In this document: positions 34,601 through 47,800 of the stretch, piece by piece | How positions within the stretch are numbered: position 1 is the stretch's first letter | Layout: every line of letters begins with the position of its first letter | From: Halichoerus grypus | Lineage: Eukaryota > Chordata > Mammalia > Carnivora > Phocidae | Reading direction: 5' to 3' | Length of the DNA: 64,000 bases | Assembly: GCF_964656455.1 (NCBI RefSeq) | Contig: NC_135715.1 | Location: forward strand, 81,880,414-81,944,413 | The notes under the pieces: model-generated | What the model saw: the letters and a program-made list of their open reading frames with translations, nothing else | What the model was told of the DNA's origin: nothing | The model's database searches: none | Made by a program: the position numbers and the translations under genes

Positions 34601-36011
34601 AGTGCTTCCTCCCTCAGAGACGTGGATGGTAGCTAAAGCACGATTTCTCTACCGTGTTGTTTCTTCGAGTTAGAACGCTAGCTATTAGACTGCCATGCAA
34701 ATGTGGGGCTGCCGTGCTAGCTTGGTCAAACACGTGGGGAGTCGTGTTCTGCCTTTCGCAGGGGCCTGAGTCTCACTCGCAAAAAGCTTTGGACTCCCTT
34801 GCAGTGCTCTCACGCACGCACACCACAAAATGCTGCCACCCTCAGGAGCAGCTGTTTTACCTGCAGCACAGGCTCTCAACCGAGTTTTTCCTTCGAGTTA
34901 GGTGGCTGTGTTTAAGGCGGCGCACACACCCTCTCGAATGGTACTAGCCCCATAACCAGGATGTGAGTTAAGAGCTGCCTTCTGTACCGGCCTGTCTCTC
35001 CCCGATATTACGATATTGAAACCGTCCCCAGGCTCTCAGCCACAGTACACCCTAAACTGCTCCGCCCACAGAGAGGTCGACGGTAGCTAAAGCACGGTTT
35101 CTCTACAGTGTTGTTTCTTCGAGTTAGAACGCTAGCTATTAGACTGCCATGCAAATGTGGGGCTGCCGTGCTAGCTTGGTCAAACACATGGGGAGTCGTG
35201 TTCTGCCTTTTGCTGGGGCCTGAGTCTCACTCGCAAAAAGCTTTGGACTCCCTTGCACTACTCTCACGCACGCACACAACAAAATGCTGCCACCCTCAGG
35301 AGCACCTGTTTTACCTGAAGCACAGGCTCTCAATCAAGTTTTCCTTCGAGTTAGGTGGCTGTGTTGAAGCCTGCACACACACCCTGGCGAACGGTACCAG
35401 CCCCATAACCATGATGTGTGTTGAGAGCTGCCTTCTGTACCGGCCTGCCTCTCCCCGATATTATGATATTGAAACTGTGCCCAGGCTCTCAGCCACAGTA
35501 CACCCTAAACTGCTTCGCCCACAGAGAGGTCGACGGTAGCTAAAGCACGGTTTCTCTGCTGTGTAGTTTCTTCGAGTTAGAACGCTAGCTATTAGACTTC
35601 CATGCAAAAGTGGGGCTGCCGTGCTAGCGTGATGAAACACATGGGGAGTCGTGTTCTGCCTTTCGCTGGGGCCTGAGTCTCACTCGCAAAAAGCTTTGGA
35701 CTTCCTTGCAGTGCTCTCACGCACGCACACAACAAAATGCTGCCACCCTCAGGAGCAGCTGTTTGACCTGACGCACAAGCTCTGAACCGAGATTTTCCTT
35801 CGAGTTAGGTGGCTGTGTTTACCCTGGGCAACGGTACTAGCCCCATACCCATGATGTGGGTTGAGAGCTGCCTTCTGTACCGGCCTGTCTCTCCCCCGAT
35901 ATTACGATATTGAAACCGTCCCCAGGCTCTCAGCCACAGTACACCCTAAACTGCTTCGCCCACAGAGAGGTCGACGGTAGCTAAAGCACGGTTTGTCTAC
36001 AGTGTTGTTTG
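31604..36011 (+). repeat. Higher-order unit 8 (4,408 bp, second type D)
   Basis: This unit repeats the unit 4 haplotype: the AAAAGGGGGG run near 31640, GTACTAG, ACGCATGG, GACCA near 31987, (TA)6 and CACGTG at 34731-34736. Confidence 0.95.
32827..33524 (+). mobile_element. L1 3' end, unit 8
   Basis: It has (TA)6, GATCTGTACC and matching flanks. Confidence 0.93.
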
Positions 36012-39000
36012 TTCGAGTTAGAAAGCTAGCTATTAGACTTCCATTCAAAAGTGGGGCCGCAGTACTAGTTTCATGGAGCAAGTGGGGAGTCGTGTTCTGG
36101 CTTCTTCCGGGGCCTGGGTCTCACAAGGAAAATGGTTTTGGACTCACTTGCTGTGCACTCACGCATGTACACCACCCAATGCGTCCACCCTGAGGCATGG
36201 CTCTTTTAGCCGAAGCAGGAATTCCCTACAGAGTTGTTCCTTTGAGTTAGGTGGTTGGCTTATGGCCTGCAGGCACACCCGGGGCAAGGGGACTAGCCTC
36301 ATAAACAAGAGGTGAGTTGAGAGCTGCCTTCCGCACCGGCCTGTTTCTCACTCCATTTCACGTATGGGACCCTTTCCCCGGTCTCTCATACACGAGCACT
36401 ATACAACTCCTGCGGCTTCAGGAACGGCAATGGTAGCTAAAGCGCAGTAAGGCTACAGCATTGATTCTTGGTGTTAGTAGCCTGGTAGGCGAATGAGCTG
36501 CAGCTGGGATTCTTTACAGACTTGTTTCTTCCCAGTCAGGGTCGAGCACATAGCATTCCAAGCACACATGGAGCAGTAGTCTTAGCTTCAGGTAGCAAGA
36601 GCTGAGTCCAGAGGTGCCTTCTGCCCGGACCTATTTCTCCCTTGGTTTCACGTATGGAACCCGTTCCCCAGGCTCTCAGCCACGGTACTCCGTGTAATGC
36701 TTCCTCCGTCTAGAGGTCGACGGTAGCTAAAGCACGGTTTCTCTACAGTGTTGTTTCTTCGAGTGAGAACACTAGCTGTTAGACTTCCATGCAAAAGTGG
36801 GGCTGCCGTGCTAGCGTGATGAAACACATGGGGAGTCGTGTTCTGCCTTCTGCTGGGGCCTGAGGCTCATTCACAAAAAGCTTTGGACTCCCTTGCAGTG
36901 CTCTCATGCACGCACACAACAAAATGCTTCCACCCTCAGGAGCGGCTCTTTTAGCTGAAGCATGGATTCTCCAGCGAGTTTTTCCTTCGAGTTAGGCAGT
37001 TTTCATGAAGCCTGCACACACACCCGGGGCAACGGTACTAGCCCCATAACCATGGTTTGAGTTGAGAGCTGCCTTCTCTCCGGCCTGTCTCTCCCTCGAT
37101 TTCACGAAACGGAACCCGTCCCCAGGCTCTCACCCACCGTACACCCTAAACTGCTTCCTCCCACATAGAGGTCGTCGGTAGCTAAAGCACGGTTTCTCTT
37201 CAGTGTTGTTTCTCCGAGTTAGAACGCTTGCTATGAATGTCCACAATAGCCAAACTGTGGAAAGAGCCATGTCCACCAACAGATGAATGGATAAAGAAGA
37301 GGGGGTATATATATATACAATGGAATATTATGCAGCCATCAAAAGGAATGAGATCTTGCCATCTGCAACGACGTGGATGGAACTGGAGGGTATCATGCTG
37401 AGCGAAATAAGTCAAACCGAGAAAGACATGTATCATATGACCTCACTGATATGAGGAATTCTTAATCTCAGGAAACAAACTGAGGGTTGCTAGAGTGGGG
37501 GGTGGGGTGGGAGGGATGGGGTCACTGGGTGTTGGACACTGTGGAGGGTATGTGTTCTGGTAAGCGCTGTGAATTGTGCAAGACTGTTGAATCTCAGATC
37601 TGTACCTCTGAAACAAATAATGCAATATATGTTAAGAAAGAAAAAAAGAAGAAGAAGAATGTAGCAGGAGGGGAAGAATGAAGGGGGGAAAATCGGAGGG
37701 GGAGAAGAACCATGAGAGATGATGGACTCTGAAAAACAAACTGAGGGTTCTAGAGGGGAGGGGGCTGGGAGGATGGCTTAGCCTGGTGATGGGTATTGAG
37801 CAGGGCACGTTCTGCATGGAGCACTGGGTGTTATGCACAAACAATGAATCATGGAACACTATATCTAAAACTAATGATGTAATGTATGGGGATTAACATA
37901 ACAATAAAAACATTAAATAATAATTAAAAAAAAGAACGCTTGCTATTAGACTTCCATGCAAAAGTGGGGCCGCAGTGCTAGCCTCAGGAAACAAGTGGGG
38001 AGTCATGTTCTGCCTTCTGCCGGGGCCTGAGTCCCACACGGAAAATGGGTCTGGACTCACTTGCAGTGCGCTCACGCATGCACACAGCAAAATGCGTCCA
38101 CCCTCCGGCATGGCTACTTTAGCCGAAGCAGGAAATCTCTACAGAGTTGTTCCTTTGAGTTAGGTGGTTGGCTTTAGCCCTGCAGGCACACCCGGGGCAA
38201 GGGTACTAGCCTCATAAACAAGAGGTGAGTTGAGAACTGCCTTCCGCTCCGGCCTGTTTCTCACTCCATTTCACGTATGGGACCCTTTCCCCGGGCTCTC
38301 AGACAGACACGAGCACTGTCAAATTCCTCTGGCTTCAGGAACGGCAATGTTAACTCAAGCGCAGTAACTCTATAGCATTGATTCTTGGTGTTAGTAGCCT
38401 GGGAACTAGGCTTCCAGGCACACAGGGTACAGCAGTGCTAATCTCCTCAAACAAGAGGGGAGTCGACAGCAGCCTTCCTTCCAGGCCTGCTTCTCACTCC
38501 GAGTTACGTTTAGGTTCCATTTCTCATGCTTTCACAAAAACACACAACAGATGAAGTGCACGCTCAGGAAGGGCGATCTTTGCTGAGGCACGGGTCCTCC
38601 GCACTTTTGTTCCTTTCCGTTGGGTGGATGGCACTTAGGACTACACGCACACACGGGAGAGCCGATCTAGTTTCCCGAAACAAGAGTTGAGTCGATAGCT
38701 GCCTCCTGCCCATGCTTATTTCTGCCTCGGAATTCTGCTGGGACTCATTCCCCAGGTTTGCACTCAAGCAGAGTTGAAAATCCTGCCACCCTGTGGAGAG
38801 GCGAATGAGCTGAAGCTGGGATTCTTGACCGGCTTCTTTCTGCCAAAACAGTGTGGAGCACTTAGCATTCCTATGCACACATGGAGCAGTAGTGTTAGCT
38901 TCAGGTAACAAGAGCTGAGTCGAGAGGTGCCTTCTGGCCCGGACTTCTTCTCCCTCGGTCTCACGTAAGGAACCCGTTCCCCAGGCTCTCACCCACGGTA

Positions 39001-40419
39001 GCCTGGAAAGTGCTTCCTCCCTCAGAGACGTGGATGGTAGCTAAAGCACGATTTCTCTACCGTGTTGTTTCTTCGAGTTAGAACGCTAGCTATTAGACTG
39101 CCATGCAAATGTGGGGCTGCCGTGCTAGCTTGGTCAAACACGTGGGGAGTCGTGTTCTGCCTTTCGCAGGGGCCTGAGTCTCACTCGCAAAAAGGTTTGG
39201 ACTCCCTTGCAGTGCTCTCACGCACGCACACCACAAAATGCTGCCACCCTCAGGAGCAGCTGTTTTACCTGCAGCACAGGCTCTCAACCGAGTTTTTCCT
39301 TCGAGTTAGGTGGCTGTTTTTAAGGCGGCGCACACACCCTCTCGAATGGTACTAGCCCCATAACCAGGATGTGAGTTAAGAGCTGCCTTCTGTACCGGCC
39401 TGTCTCTCCCCGATATTACGATATTGAAACCGTCCCCAGGCTCTCAGCCACAGTACACCCTAAACTGCTCCGCCCACAGAGAGGTCGACGGTAGCTAAAG
39501 CACGGTTTCTCTACAGTGTTGTTTCTTCGAGTTAGAACGCTAGCTATTAGACTGCCATGCAAATGTGGGGCTGCCGTGCTAGCTTGGTCAAACACATGGG
39601 GAGTCGTGTTCTGCCTTTTGCTGGGGCCTGAGTCTCACTCGCAAAAAGCTTTGGACTCCCTTGCACTACTCTCACGCACGCACACAACAAAATGCTGCCA
39701 CCCTCAGGAGCACCTGTTTTACCTGAAGCACAGGCTCTCAATCAAGTTTTCCTTCGAGTTAGGTGGCTGTGTTGAAGCCTGCACACACACCCTGGCGAAC
39801 GGTACCAGCCCCATAACCATGATGTGTGTTGAGAGCTGCCTTCTGTACCGGCCTGCCTCTCCCCGATATTATGATATTGAAACTGTGCCCAGGCTCTCAG
39901 CCACAGTACACCCTAAACTGCTTCGCCCACAGAGAGGTCGACGGTAGCTAAAGCACGGTTTCTCTGCTGTGTAGTTTCTTCGAGTTAGAACGCTAGCTAT
40001 TAGACTTCCATGCAAAAGTGGGGCTGCCGTGCTAGCGTGATGAAACACATGGGGAGTCGTGTTCTGCCTTTCGCTGGGGCCTGAGTCTCACTCGCAAAAA
40101 GCTTTGGACTTCCTTGCAGTGCTCTCACGCACGCACACAACAAAATGCTGCCACCCTCAGGAGCAGCTGTTTGACCTGACGCACAAGCTCTGAACCGAGA
40201 TTTTCCTTCGAGTTAGGTGGCTGTGTTTACCCTGGGCAACGGTACTAGCCCCATACCCATGATGTGGGTTGAGAGCTGCCTTCTGTACCGGCCTGTCTCT
40301 CCCCCGATATTACGATATTGAAACCGTCCCCAGGCTCTCAGCCACAGTACACCCTAAACTGCTTCGCCCACAGAGAGGTCGACGGTAGCTAAAGCACGGT
40401 TTGTCTACAGTGTTGTTTG
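36012..40419 (+). repeat. Higher-order unit 9 (4,408 bp, second type E)
   Basis: This unit repeats the unit 5 haplotype: GCATGTACACCACCC near 36164, GGTTTCTCTACAG near 36736, CACGTG at 39139-39144, AAAAAGGTTTGG near 39191 and GGCTGTTTTTAAGG near 39311. Confidence 0.95.
37235..37932 (+). mobile_element. L1 3' end, unit 9
   Basis: It has (TA)6, GATCTGTACC and matching flanks. Confidence 0.93.
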
Positions 40420-43400
40420 TTCGAGTTAGAAAGCTAGCTATTAGACTTCCATTCAAAAGTGGGGCCGCAGTAGTAGTTTCATGGAGCAAGTGGGGAGTCG
40501 TGTTCTGGCTTCTTCCGGGGCCTGGGTCTCACAAGGAAAATGGTTTTGGACTCACTTGCTGTGCACTCACGCATGCACACCACACAATGCGTCCACCCTG
40601 AGGCATGGCTCTTTTAGCCGAAGCAGGAATTCCCTACAGAGCTGTTCCTTTGAGTTAGGTGGTTGGCTTATGGCCTGCAGGCACACCCGGGGCAAGGGGA
40701 CTAGCCTCATAAACAAGAGGTGAGTTGAGAGCTGCCTTCCGCACCGGCCTGTTTCTCACTCCATTTCACGTATGGGACCCTTTCCCCGGTCTCTCATACA
40801 CGAGCACTATACAACTCCTGCGGCTTCAGGAACGGCAATGGTAGCTAAAGCGCAGTAAGGCTACAGCATTGATTCTTGGTGTTAGTAGCCTGGTAGGCGA
40901 ATGAGCTGCAGCTGGGATTCTTTACAGACTTGTTTCTTCCCAGTCAGGGTCGAGCACATAGCATTCCAAGCACACATGGAGCAGTAGTCTTAGCTTCAGG
41001 TAGCAAGAGCTGAGTCCAGAGGTGCCTTCTGCCCGGACCTATTTCTCCCTTGGTTTCACGTATGGAACCCGTTCCCCAGGCTCTCAGCCACGGTACTCCG
41101 TGTAATGCTTCCTCCGTCTAGAGGTCGACGGTAGCTAAAGCACGGTTTGTCTACAGTGTTGTTTCTTCGAGTGAGAACACTAGCTGTTAGACTTCCATGC
41201 AAAAGTGGGGCTGCCGTGCTAGCGTGATGAAACACATGGGGAGTCGTGTTCTGCCTTCTGCTGGGGCCTGAGGCTCATTCACAAAAAGCTTTGGACTCCC
41301 TTGCAGTGCTCTCATGCACGCACACAACAAAATGCTTCCACCCTCAGGAGCGGCTCTTTTAGCTGAAGCATGGATTCTCCAGCGAGTTTTTCCTTCGAGT
41401 TAGGCAGTTTTCATGAAGCCTGCACACACACCCGGGGCAACGGTACTAGCCCCATAACCATGGTTTGAGTTGAGAGCTGCCTTCTCTCCGGCCTGTCTCT
41501 CCCTCGATTTCACGAAACGGAACCCGTCCCCAGGCTCTCACCCACCGTACACCCTAAACTGCTTCCTCCCACATAGAGGTCGTCGGTAGCTAAAGCACGG
41601 TTTCTCTTCAGTGTTGTTTCTCCGAGTTAGAACGCTTGCTATGAATGTCCACAATAGCCAAACTGTGGAAAGAGCCATGTCCACCAACAGATGAATGGAT
41701 AAAGAAGAGGGGGTATATATATATACAATGGAATATTATGCAGCCATCAAAAGGAATGAGATCTTGCCATCTGCAACGACGTGGATGGAACTGGAGGGTA
41801 TCATGCTGAGCGAAATAAGTCAAACCGAGAAAGACATGTATCATATGACCTCACTGATATGAGGAATTCTTAATCTCAGGAAACAAACTGAGGGTTGCTA
41901 GAGTGGGGGGTGGGGTGGGAGGGATGGGGTCACTGGGTGTTGGACACTGTGGAGGGTATGTGTTCTGGTAAGCGCTGTGAATTGTGCAAGACTGTTGAAT
42001 CTCAGATCTGTACCTCTGAAACAAATAATGCAATATATGTTAAGAAAGAAAAAAAGAAGAAGAAGAATGTAGCAGGAGGGGAAGAATGAAGGGGGGAAAA
42101 TCGGAGGGGGAGAAGAACCATGAGAGATGATGGACTCTGAAAAACAAACTGAGGGTTCTAGAGGGGAGGGGGCTGGGAGGATGGCTTAGCCTGGTGATGG
42201 GTATTGAGCAGGGCACGTTCTGCATGGAGCACTGGGTGTTATGCACAAACAATGAATCATGGAACACTATATCTAAAACTAATGATGTAATGTATGGGGA
42301 TTAACATAACAATAAAAACATTAAATAATAATTAAAAAAAAGAACGCTTGCTATTAGACTTCCATGCAAAAGTGGGGCCGCAGTGCTAGCCTCAGGAAAC
42401 AAGTGGGGAGTCATGTTCTGCCTTCTGCCGGGGCCTGAGTCCCACACGGAAAATGGGTCTGGACTCACTTGCAGTGCGCTCACGCATGCACACAGCAAAA
42501 TGCGTCCACCCTCCGGCATGGCTACTTTAGCCGAAGCAGGAAATCTCTACAGAGTTGTTCCTTTGAGTTAGGTGGTTGGCTTTAGCCCTGCAGGCACACC
42601 CGGGGCAAGGGTACTAGCCTCATAAACAAGAGGTGAGTTGAGAACTGCCTTCCGCTCCGGCCTATTTCTCACTCCATTTCACGTATGGGACCCTTTCCCC
42701 GGGCTCTCAGACAGACACGAGCACTGTCAAATTCCTCTGGCTTCAGGAACGGCAATGTTAACTCAAGCGCAGTAACTCTATAGCATTGATTCTTGGTGTT
42801 AGTAGCCTGGGAACTAGGCTTCCAGGCACACAGGGTACAGCAGTGCTAATCTCCTCAAACAAGAGGGGAGTCGACAGCAGCCTTCCTTCCAGGCCTGCTT
42901 CTCACTCCGAGTTACGTTTAGGTTCCATTTCTCATGCTTTCACAAAAACACACAACAGATGAAGTGCACGCTCAGGAAGGGCGATCTTTGCTGAGGCACG
43001 GGTCCTCCGCACTTTTGTTCCTTTCCGTTGGGTGGATGGCACTTAGGACTACACGCACACACGGGAGAGCCGATCTAGTTTCCCGAAACAAGAGTTGAGT
43101 CGATAGCTGCCTCCTGCCCATGCTTATTTCTGCCTCGGAATTCTGCTGGGACTCATTCCCCAGGTTTGCACTCAAGCAGAGTTGAAAATCCTGCCACCCT
43201 GTGGAGAGGCGAATGAGCTGAAGCTGGGATTCTTGACCGGCTTCTTTCTGCCAAAACAGTGTGGAGCACTTAGCATTCCTATGCACACATGGAGCAGTAG
43301 TGTTAGCTTCAGGTAACAAGAGCTGAGTCGAGAGGTGCCTTCTGGCCCGGACTTCTTCTCCCTCGGTCTCACGTAAGGAACCCGTTCCCCAGGCTCTCAC

Positions 43401-44827
43401 CCACGGTAGCCTGGAAAGTGCTTCCTCCCTCAGAGACGTGGATGGTAGCTAAAGCACGATTTCTCTACCGTGTTGTTTCTTCGAGTTAGAACGCTAGCTA
43501 TTAGACTGCCATGCAAATGTGGGGCTGCCGTGCTAGCTTGGTCAAACACGTGGGGAGTCGTGTTCTGCCTTTCGCAGGGGCCTGAGTCTCACTCGCAAAA
43601 AGCTTTGGACTCCCTTGCAGTGCTCTCACGCACGCACACCACAAAATGCTGCCACCCTCAGGAGCAGCTGTTTTACCTGCAGCACAGGCTCTCAACCGAG
43701 TTTTTCCTTCGAGTTAGGTGGCTGTGTTTAAGGCGGCACACACACCCTCTCGAATGGTACTAGCCCCATAACCAGGATGTGAGTTAAGAGCTGCCTTCTG
43801 TACCGGCCTGTCTCTCCCCGATATTACGATATTGAAACCGTCCCCAGGCTCTCAGCCACAGTACACCCTAAACTGCTCCGCCCACAGAGAGGTCGACGGT
43901 AGCTAAAGCACGGTTTCTCTACAGTGTTGTTTCTTCGAGTTAGAACGCTAGCTATTAGACTGCCATGCAAATGTGGGGCTGCCGTGCTAGCTTGGTCAAA
44001 CACATGGGGAGTCGTGTTCTGCCTTTTGCTGGGGCCTGAGTCTCACTCGCAAAAAGCTTTGGACTCCCTTGCACTACTCTCACGCACGCACACAACAAAA
44101 TGCTGCCACCCTCAGGAGCACCTGTTTTACCTGAAGCACAGGCTCTCAATCAAGTTTTCCTTCGAGTTAGGTGGCTGTGTTGAAGCCTGCACACACACCC
44201 TGGCGAACGGGACCAGCCCCATAACCATGATGTGTGTTGAGAGCTGCCTTCTGTACCGGCCTGCCTCTCCCCGATATTATGATATTGAAACTGTGCCCAG
44301 GCTCTCAGCCACAGTACACCCTAAACTGCTTCGCCCACAGAGAGGTCGACGGTAGCTAAAGCACGGTTTCTCTGCTGTGTAGTTTCTTCGAGTTAGAACG
44401 CTAGCTATTAGACTTCCATGCAAAAGTGGGGCTGCCGTGCTAGCGTGATGAAACACATGGGGAGTCGTGTTCTGCCTTTCGCTGGGGCCTGAGTCTCACT
44501 CGCAAAAAGCTTTGGACTTCCTTGCAGTGCTCTCACGCACGCACACAACAAAATGCTGCCACCCTCAGGAGCAGCTGTTTGACCTGACGCACAAGCTCTG
44601 AACCGAGATTTTCCTTCGAGTTAGGTGGCTGTGTTTACCCTGGGCAACGGTACTAGCCCCATACCCATGATGTGGGTTGAGAGCTGCCTTCTGTACCGGC
44701 CTGTCTCTCCCCCGATATTACGATATTGAAACCGTCCCCAGGCTCTCAGCCACAGTACACCCTAAACTGCTTCGCCCACAGAGAGGTCGACGGTAGCTAA
44801 AGCACGGTTTGTCTACAGTGTTGTTTG
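40420..44827 (+). repeat. Higher-order unit 10 (4,408 bp), recombinant type F/C
   Basis: The left half carries the unit 6 haplotype, including ACAGAGCTGTTCC near 40638. It departs at 42664 (GCCTATTTC against GCCTGTTTC). The right half then carries type-C states: TTCGAGTTAG at the monomer 12 start, CACGTG at 43547-43552 and GGCGGCACACAC. A private GAACGGGACC (others GAACGGTACC) lies near 44205. The mosaic marks the right limit of the 17,638-bp period. Confidence 0.93.
41643..42340 (+). mobile_element. L1 3' end, unit 10
   Basis: It has (TA)6, GATCTGTACC and matching flanks. It lies left of the haplotype switch at 42664, so it is still of the unit 6 type. Confidence 0.93.
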
Positions 44828-47800
44828 TTCGAGTTAGAAAGCTAGCTATTAGACTTCCATTCAAAAGTGGGGCCGCAGTAGTAGTTTCATGGAGCAAGTG
44901 GGGAGTCGTGTTCTGGCTTCTTCCGGGGCCTGGGTCTCACAAGGAAAATGGTTTTGGACTCACTTGCTGTGCACTCACGCATGCACACCACACAATGCGT
45001 CCACCCTGAGGCATGGCTCTTTTAGCCGAAGCAGGAATTCCCTACAGAGTTGTTCCTTTGAGTTAGGTGGTTGGCTTATGGCCTGCAGGCACACCCGGGG
45101 CAAGGGGACTAGCCTCATAAACAAGAGGTGAGTTGAGAGCTGCCTTCCGCACCGGCCTGTTTCTCACTCCATTTCACGTATGGGACCCTTTCCCCGGTCT
45201 CTCATACACGAGCACTATACAACTCCTGCGGCTTCAGGAACGGCAATGGTAGCTAAAGCGCAGTAAGGCTACAGCATTGATTCTTGGTGTTAGTAGCCTG
45301 GTAGGCGAATGAGCTGCAGCTGGGATTCTTTACAGACTTGTTTCTTCCCAGTCAGGGTCGAGCACATAGCATTCCAAGCACACATGGAGCAGTAGTCTTA
45401 GCTTCAGGTAGCAAGAGCTGAGTCCAGAGGTGCCTTCTGCCCGGACCTATTTCTCCCTTGGTTTCACGTATGGAACCCGTTCCCCAGGCTCTCAGCCACG
45501 GTACTCCGTGTAATGCTTCCTCCGTCTAGAGGTCGACGGTAGCTAAAGCACGGTTTGTCTACAGTGTTGTTTCTTCGAGTGAGAACACTAGCTGTTAGAC
45601 TTCCATGCAAAAGTGGGGCTGCCGTGCTAGCGTGATGAAACACATGGGGAGTCGTGTTCTGCCTTCTGCTGGGGCCTGAGGCTCATTCACAAAAAGCTTT
45701 GGACTCCCTTGCAGTGCTCTCATGCACGCACACAACAAAATGCTTCCACCCTCAGGAGCGGCTCTTTTAGCTGAAGCATGGATTCTCCAGCGAGTTTTTC
45801 CTTCGAGTTAGGCAGTTTTCATGAAGCCTGCACACACACCCGGGGCAACGGTACTAGCCCCATAACCATGGTTTGAGTTGAGAGCTGCCTTCTCTCCGGC
45901 CTGTCTCTCCCTCGATTTCACGAAACGGAACCCGTCCCCAGGCTCTCACCCACCGTACACCCTAAACTGCTTCCTCCCACATAGAGGTCGTCGGTAGCTA
46001 AAGCACGGTTTCTCTTCAGTGTTGTTTCTCCGAGTTAGAACGCTTGCTATGAATGTCCACAATAGCCAAACTGTGGAAAGAGCCATGTCCACCAACAGAT
46101 GAATGGATAAAGAAGAGGGGGTATATATATATACAATGGAATATTATGCAGCCATCAAAAGGAATGAGATCTTGCCATCTGCAACGACGTGGATGGAACT
46201 GGAGGGTATCATGCTGAGCGAAATAAGTCAAACCGAGAAAGACATGTATCATATGACCTCACTGATATGAGGAATTCTTAATCTCAGGAAACAAACTGAG
46301 GGTTGCTAGAGTGGGGGGTGGGGTGGGAGGGATGGGGTCACTGGGTGTTGGACACTGTGGAGGGTATGTGTTCTGGTAAGCGCTGTGAATTGTGCAAGAC
46401 TGTTGAATCTCAGATCTGTACCTCTGAAACAAATAATGCAATATATGTTAAGAAAGAAAAAAAGAAGAAGAAGAATGTAGCAGGAGGGGAAGAATGAAGG
46501 GGGGAAAATCGGAGGGGGAGAAGAACCATGAGAGATGATGGACTCTGAAAAACAAACTGAGGGTTCTAGAGGGGAGGGGGCTGGGAGGATGGCTTAGCCT
46601 GGTGATGGGTATTGAGCAGGGCACGTTCTGCATGGAGCACTGGGTGTTATGCACAAACAATGAATCATGGAACACTATATCTAAAACTAATGATGTAATG
46701 TATGGGGATTAACATAACAATAAAAACATTAAATAATAATTAAAAAAAAGAACGCTTGCTATTAGACTTCCATGCAAAAGTGGGGCCGCAGTGCTAGCCT
46801 CAGGAAACAAGTGGGGAGTCATGTTCTGCCTTCTGCCGGGGCCTGAGTCCCACACGGAAAATGGGTCTGGACTCACTTGCAGTGCGCTCACGCATGCACA
46901 CAGCAAAATGCGTCCACCCTCCGGCATGGCTACTTTAGCCGAAGCAGGAAATCTCTACAGAGTTGTTCCTTTGAGTTAGGTGGTTGGCTTTAGCCCTGCA
47001 GGCACACCCGGGGCAAGGGTACTAGCCTCATAAACAAGAGGTGAGTTGAGAACTGCCTTCCGCTCCGGCCTGTTTCTCACTCCATTTCACGTATGGGACC
47101 CTTTCCCCGGGCTCTCAGACAGACACGAGCACTGTCAAATTCCTCTGGCTTCAGGAACGGCAATGTTAACTCAAGCGCAGTAACTCTATAGCATTGATTC
47201 TTGGTGTTAGTAGCCTGGGAACTAGGCTTCCAGGCACACAGGGTACAGCAGTGCTAATCTCCTCAAACAAGAGGGGAGTCGACAGCAGCCTTCCTTCCAG
47301 GCCTGCTTCTCACTCCGAGTTACGTTTAGGTTCCATTTCTCTGCTTTCACAAAAACACACAACAGATGAAGTGCACGCTCAGGAAGGGCGATCTTTGCTG
47401 AGGCACGGGTCCTCCGCACTTTTGTTCCTTTCCGTTGGGTGGATGGCACTTAGGACTACACGCACACACGGGAGAGCCGATCTAGTTTCCCGAAACAAGA
47501 GTTGAGTCGATAGCTGCCTCCTGCCCATGCTTATTTCTGCCTCGGAATTCTGCTGGGACTCATTCCCCAGGTTTGCACTCAAGCAGAGTTGAAAATCCTG
47601 CCACCCTGTGGAGAGGCGAATGAGCTGAAGCTGGGATTCTTGACCGGCTTCTTTCTGCCAAAACAGTGTGGAGCACTTAGCATTCCTATGCACACATGGA
47701 GCAGTAGTGTTAGCTTCAGGTAACAAGAGCTGAGTCGAGAGGTGCCTTCTGGCCCGGACTTCTTCTCCCTCGGTCTCACGTAAGGAACCCGTTCCCCAGG

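Larger units (their letters stand above)
23167..42663 (+). repeat. Super-repeat copy 2 and its overlap, to the right limit of the 17,638-bp period
   Basis: Units 7, 8, 9 and the left of unit 10 repeat units 3, 4, 5 and 6 in the same order. The period breaks at 42664 (A) against 25026 (G), with further differences at 43486 against 25848 and at the CACGTG site at 43547. The identical span of about 19.5 kb exceeds the period by about 1.9 kb. That is what an unequal exchange inside homologous units would leave. Confidence 0.85.
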
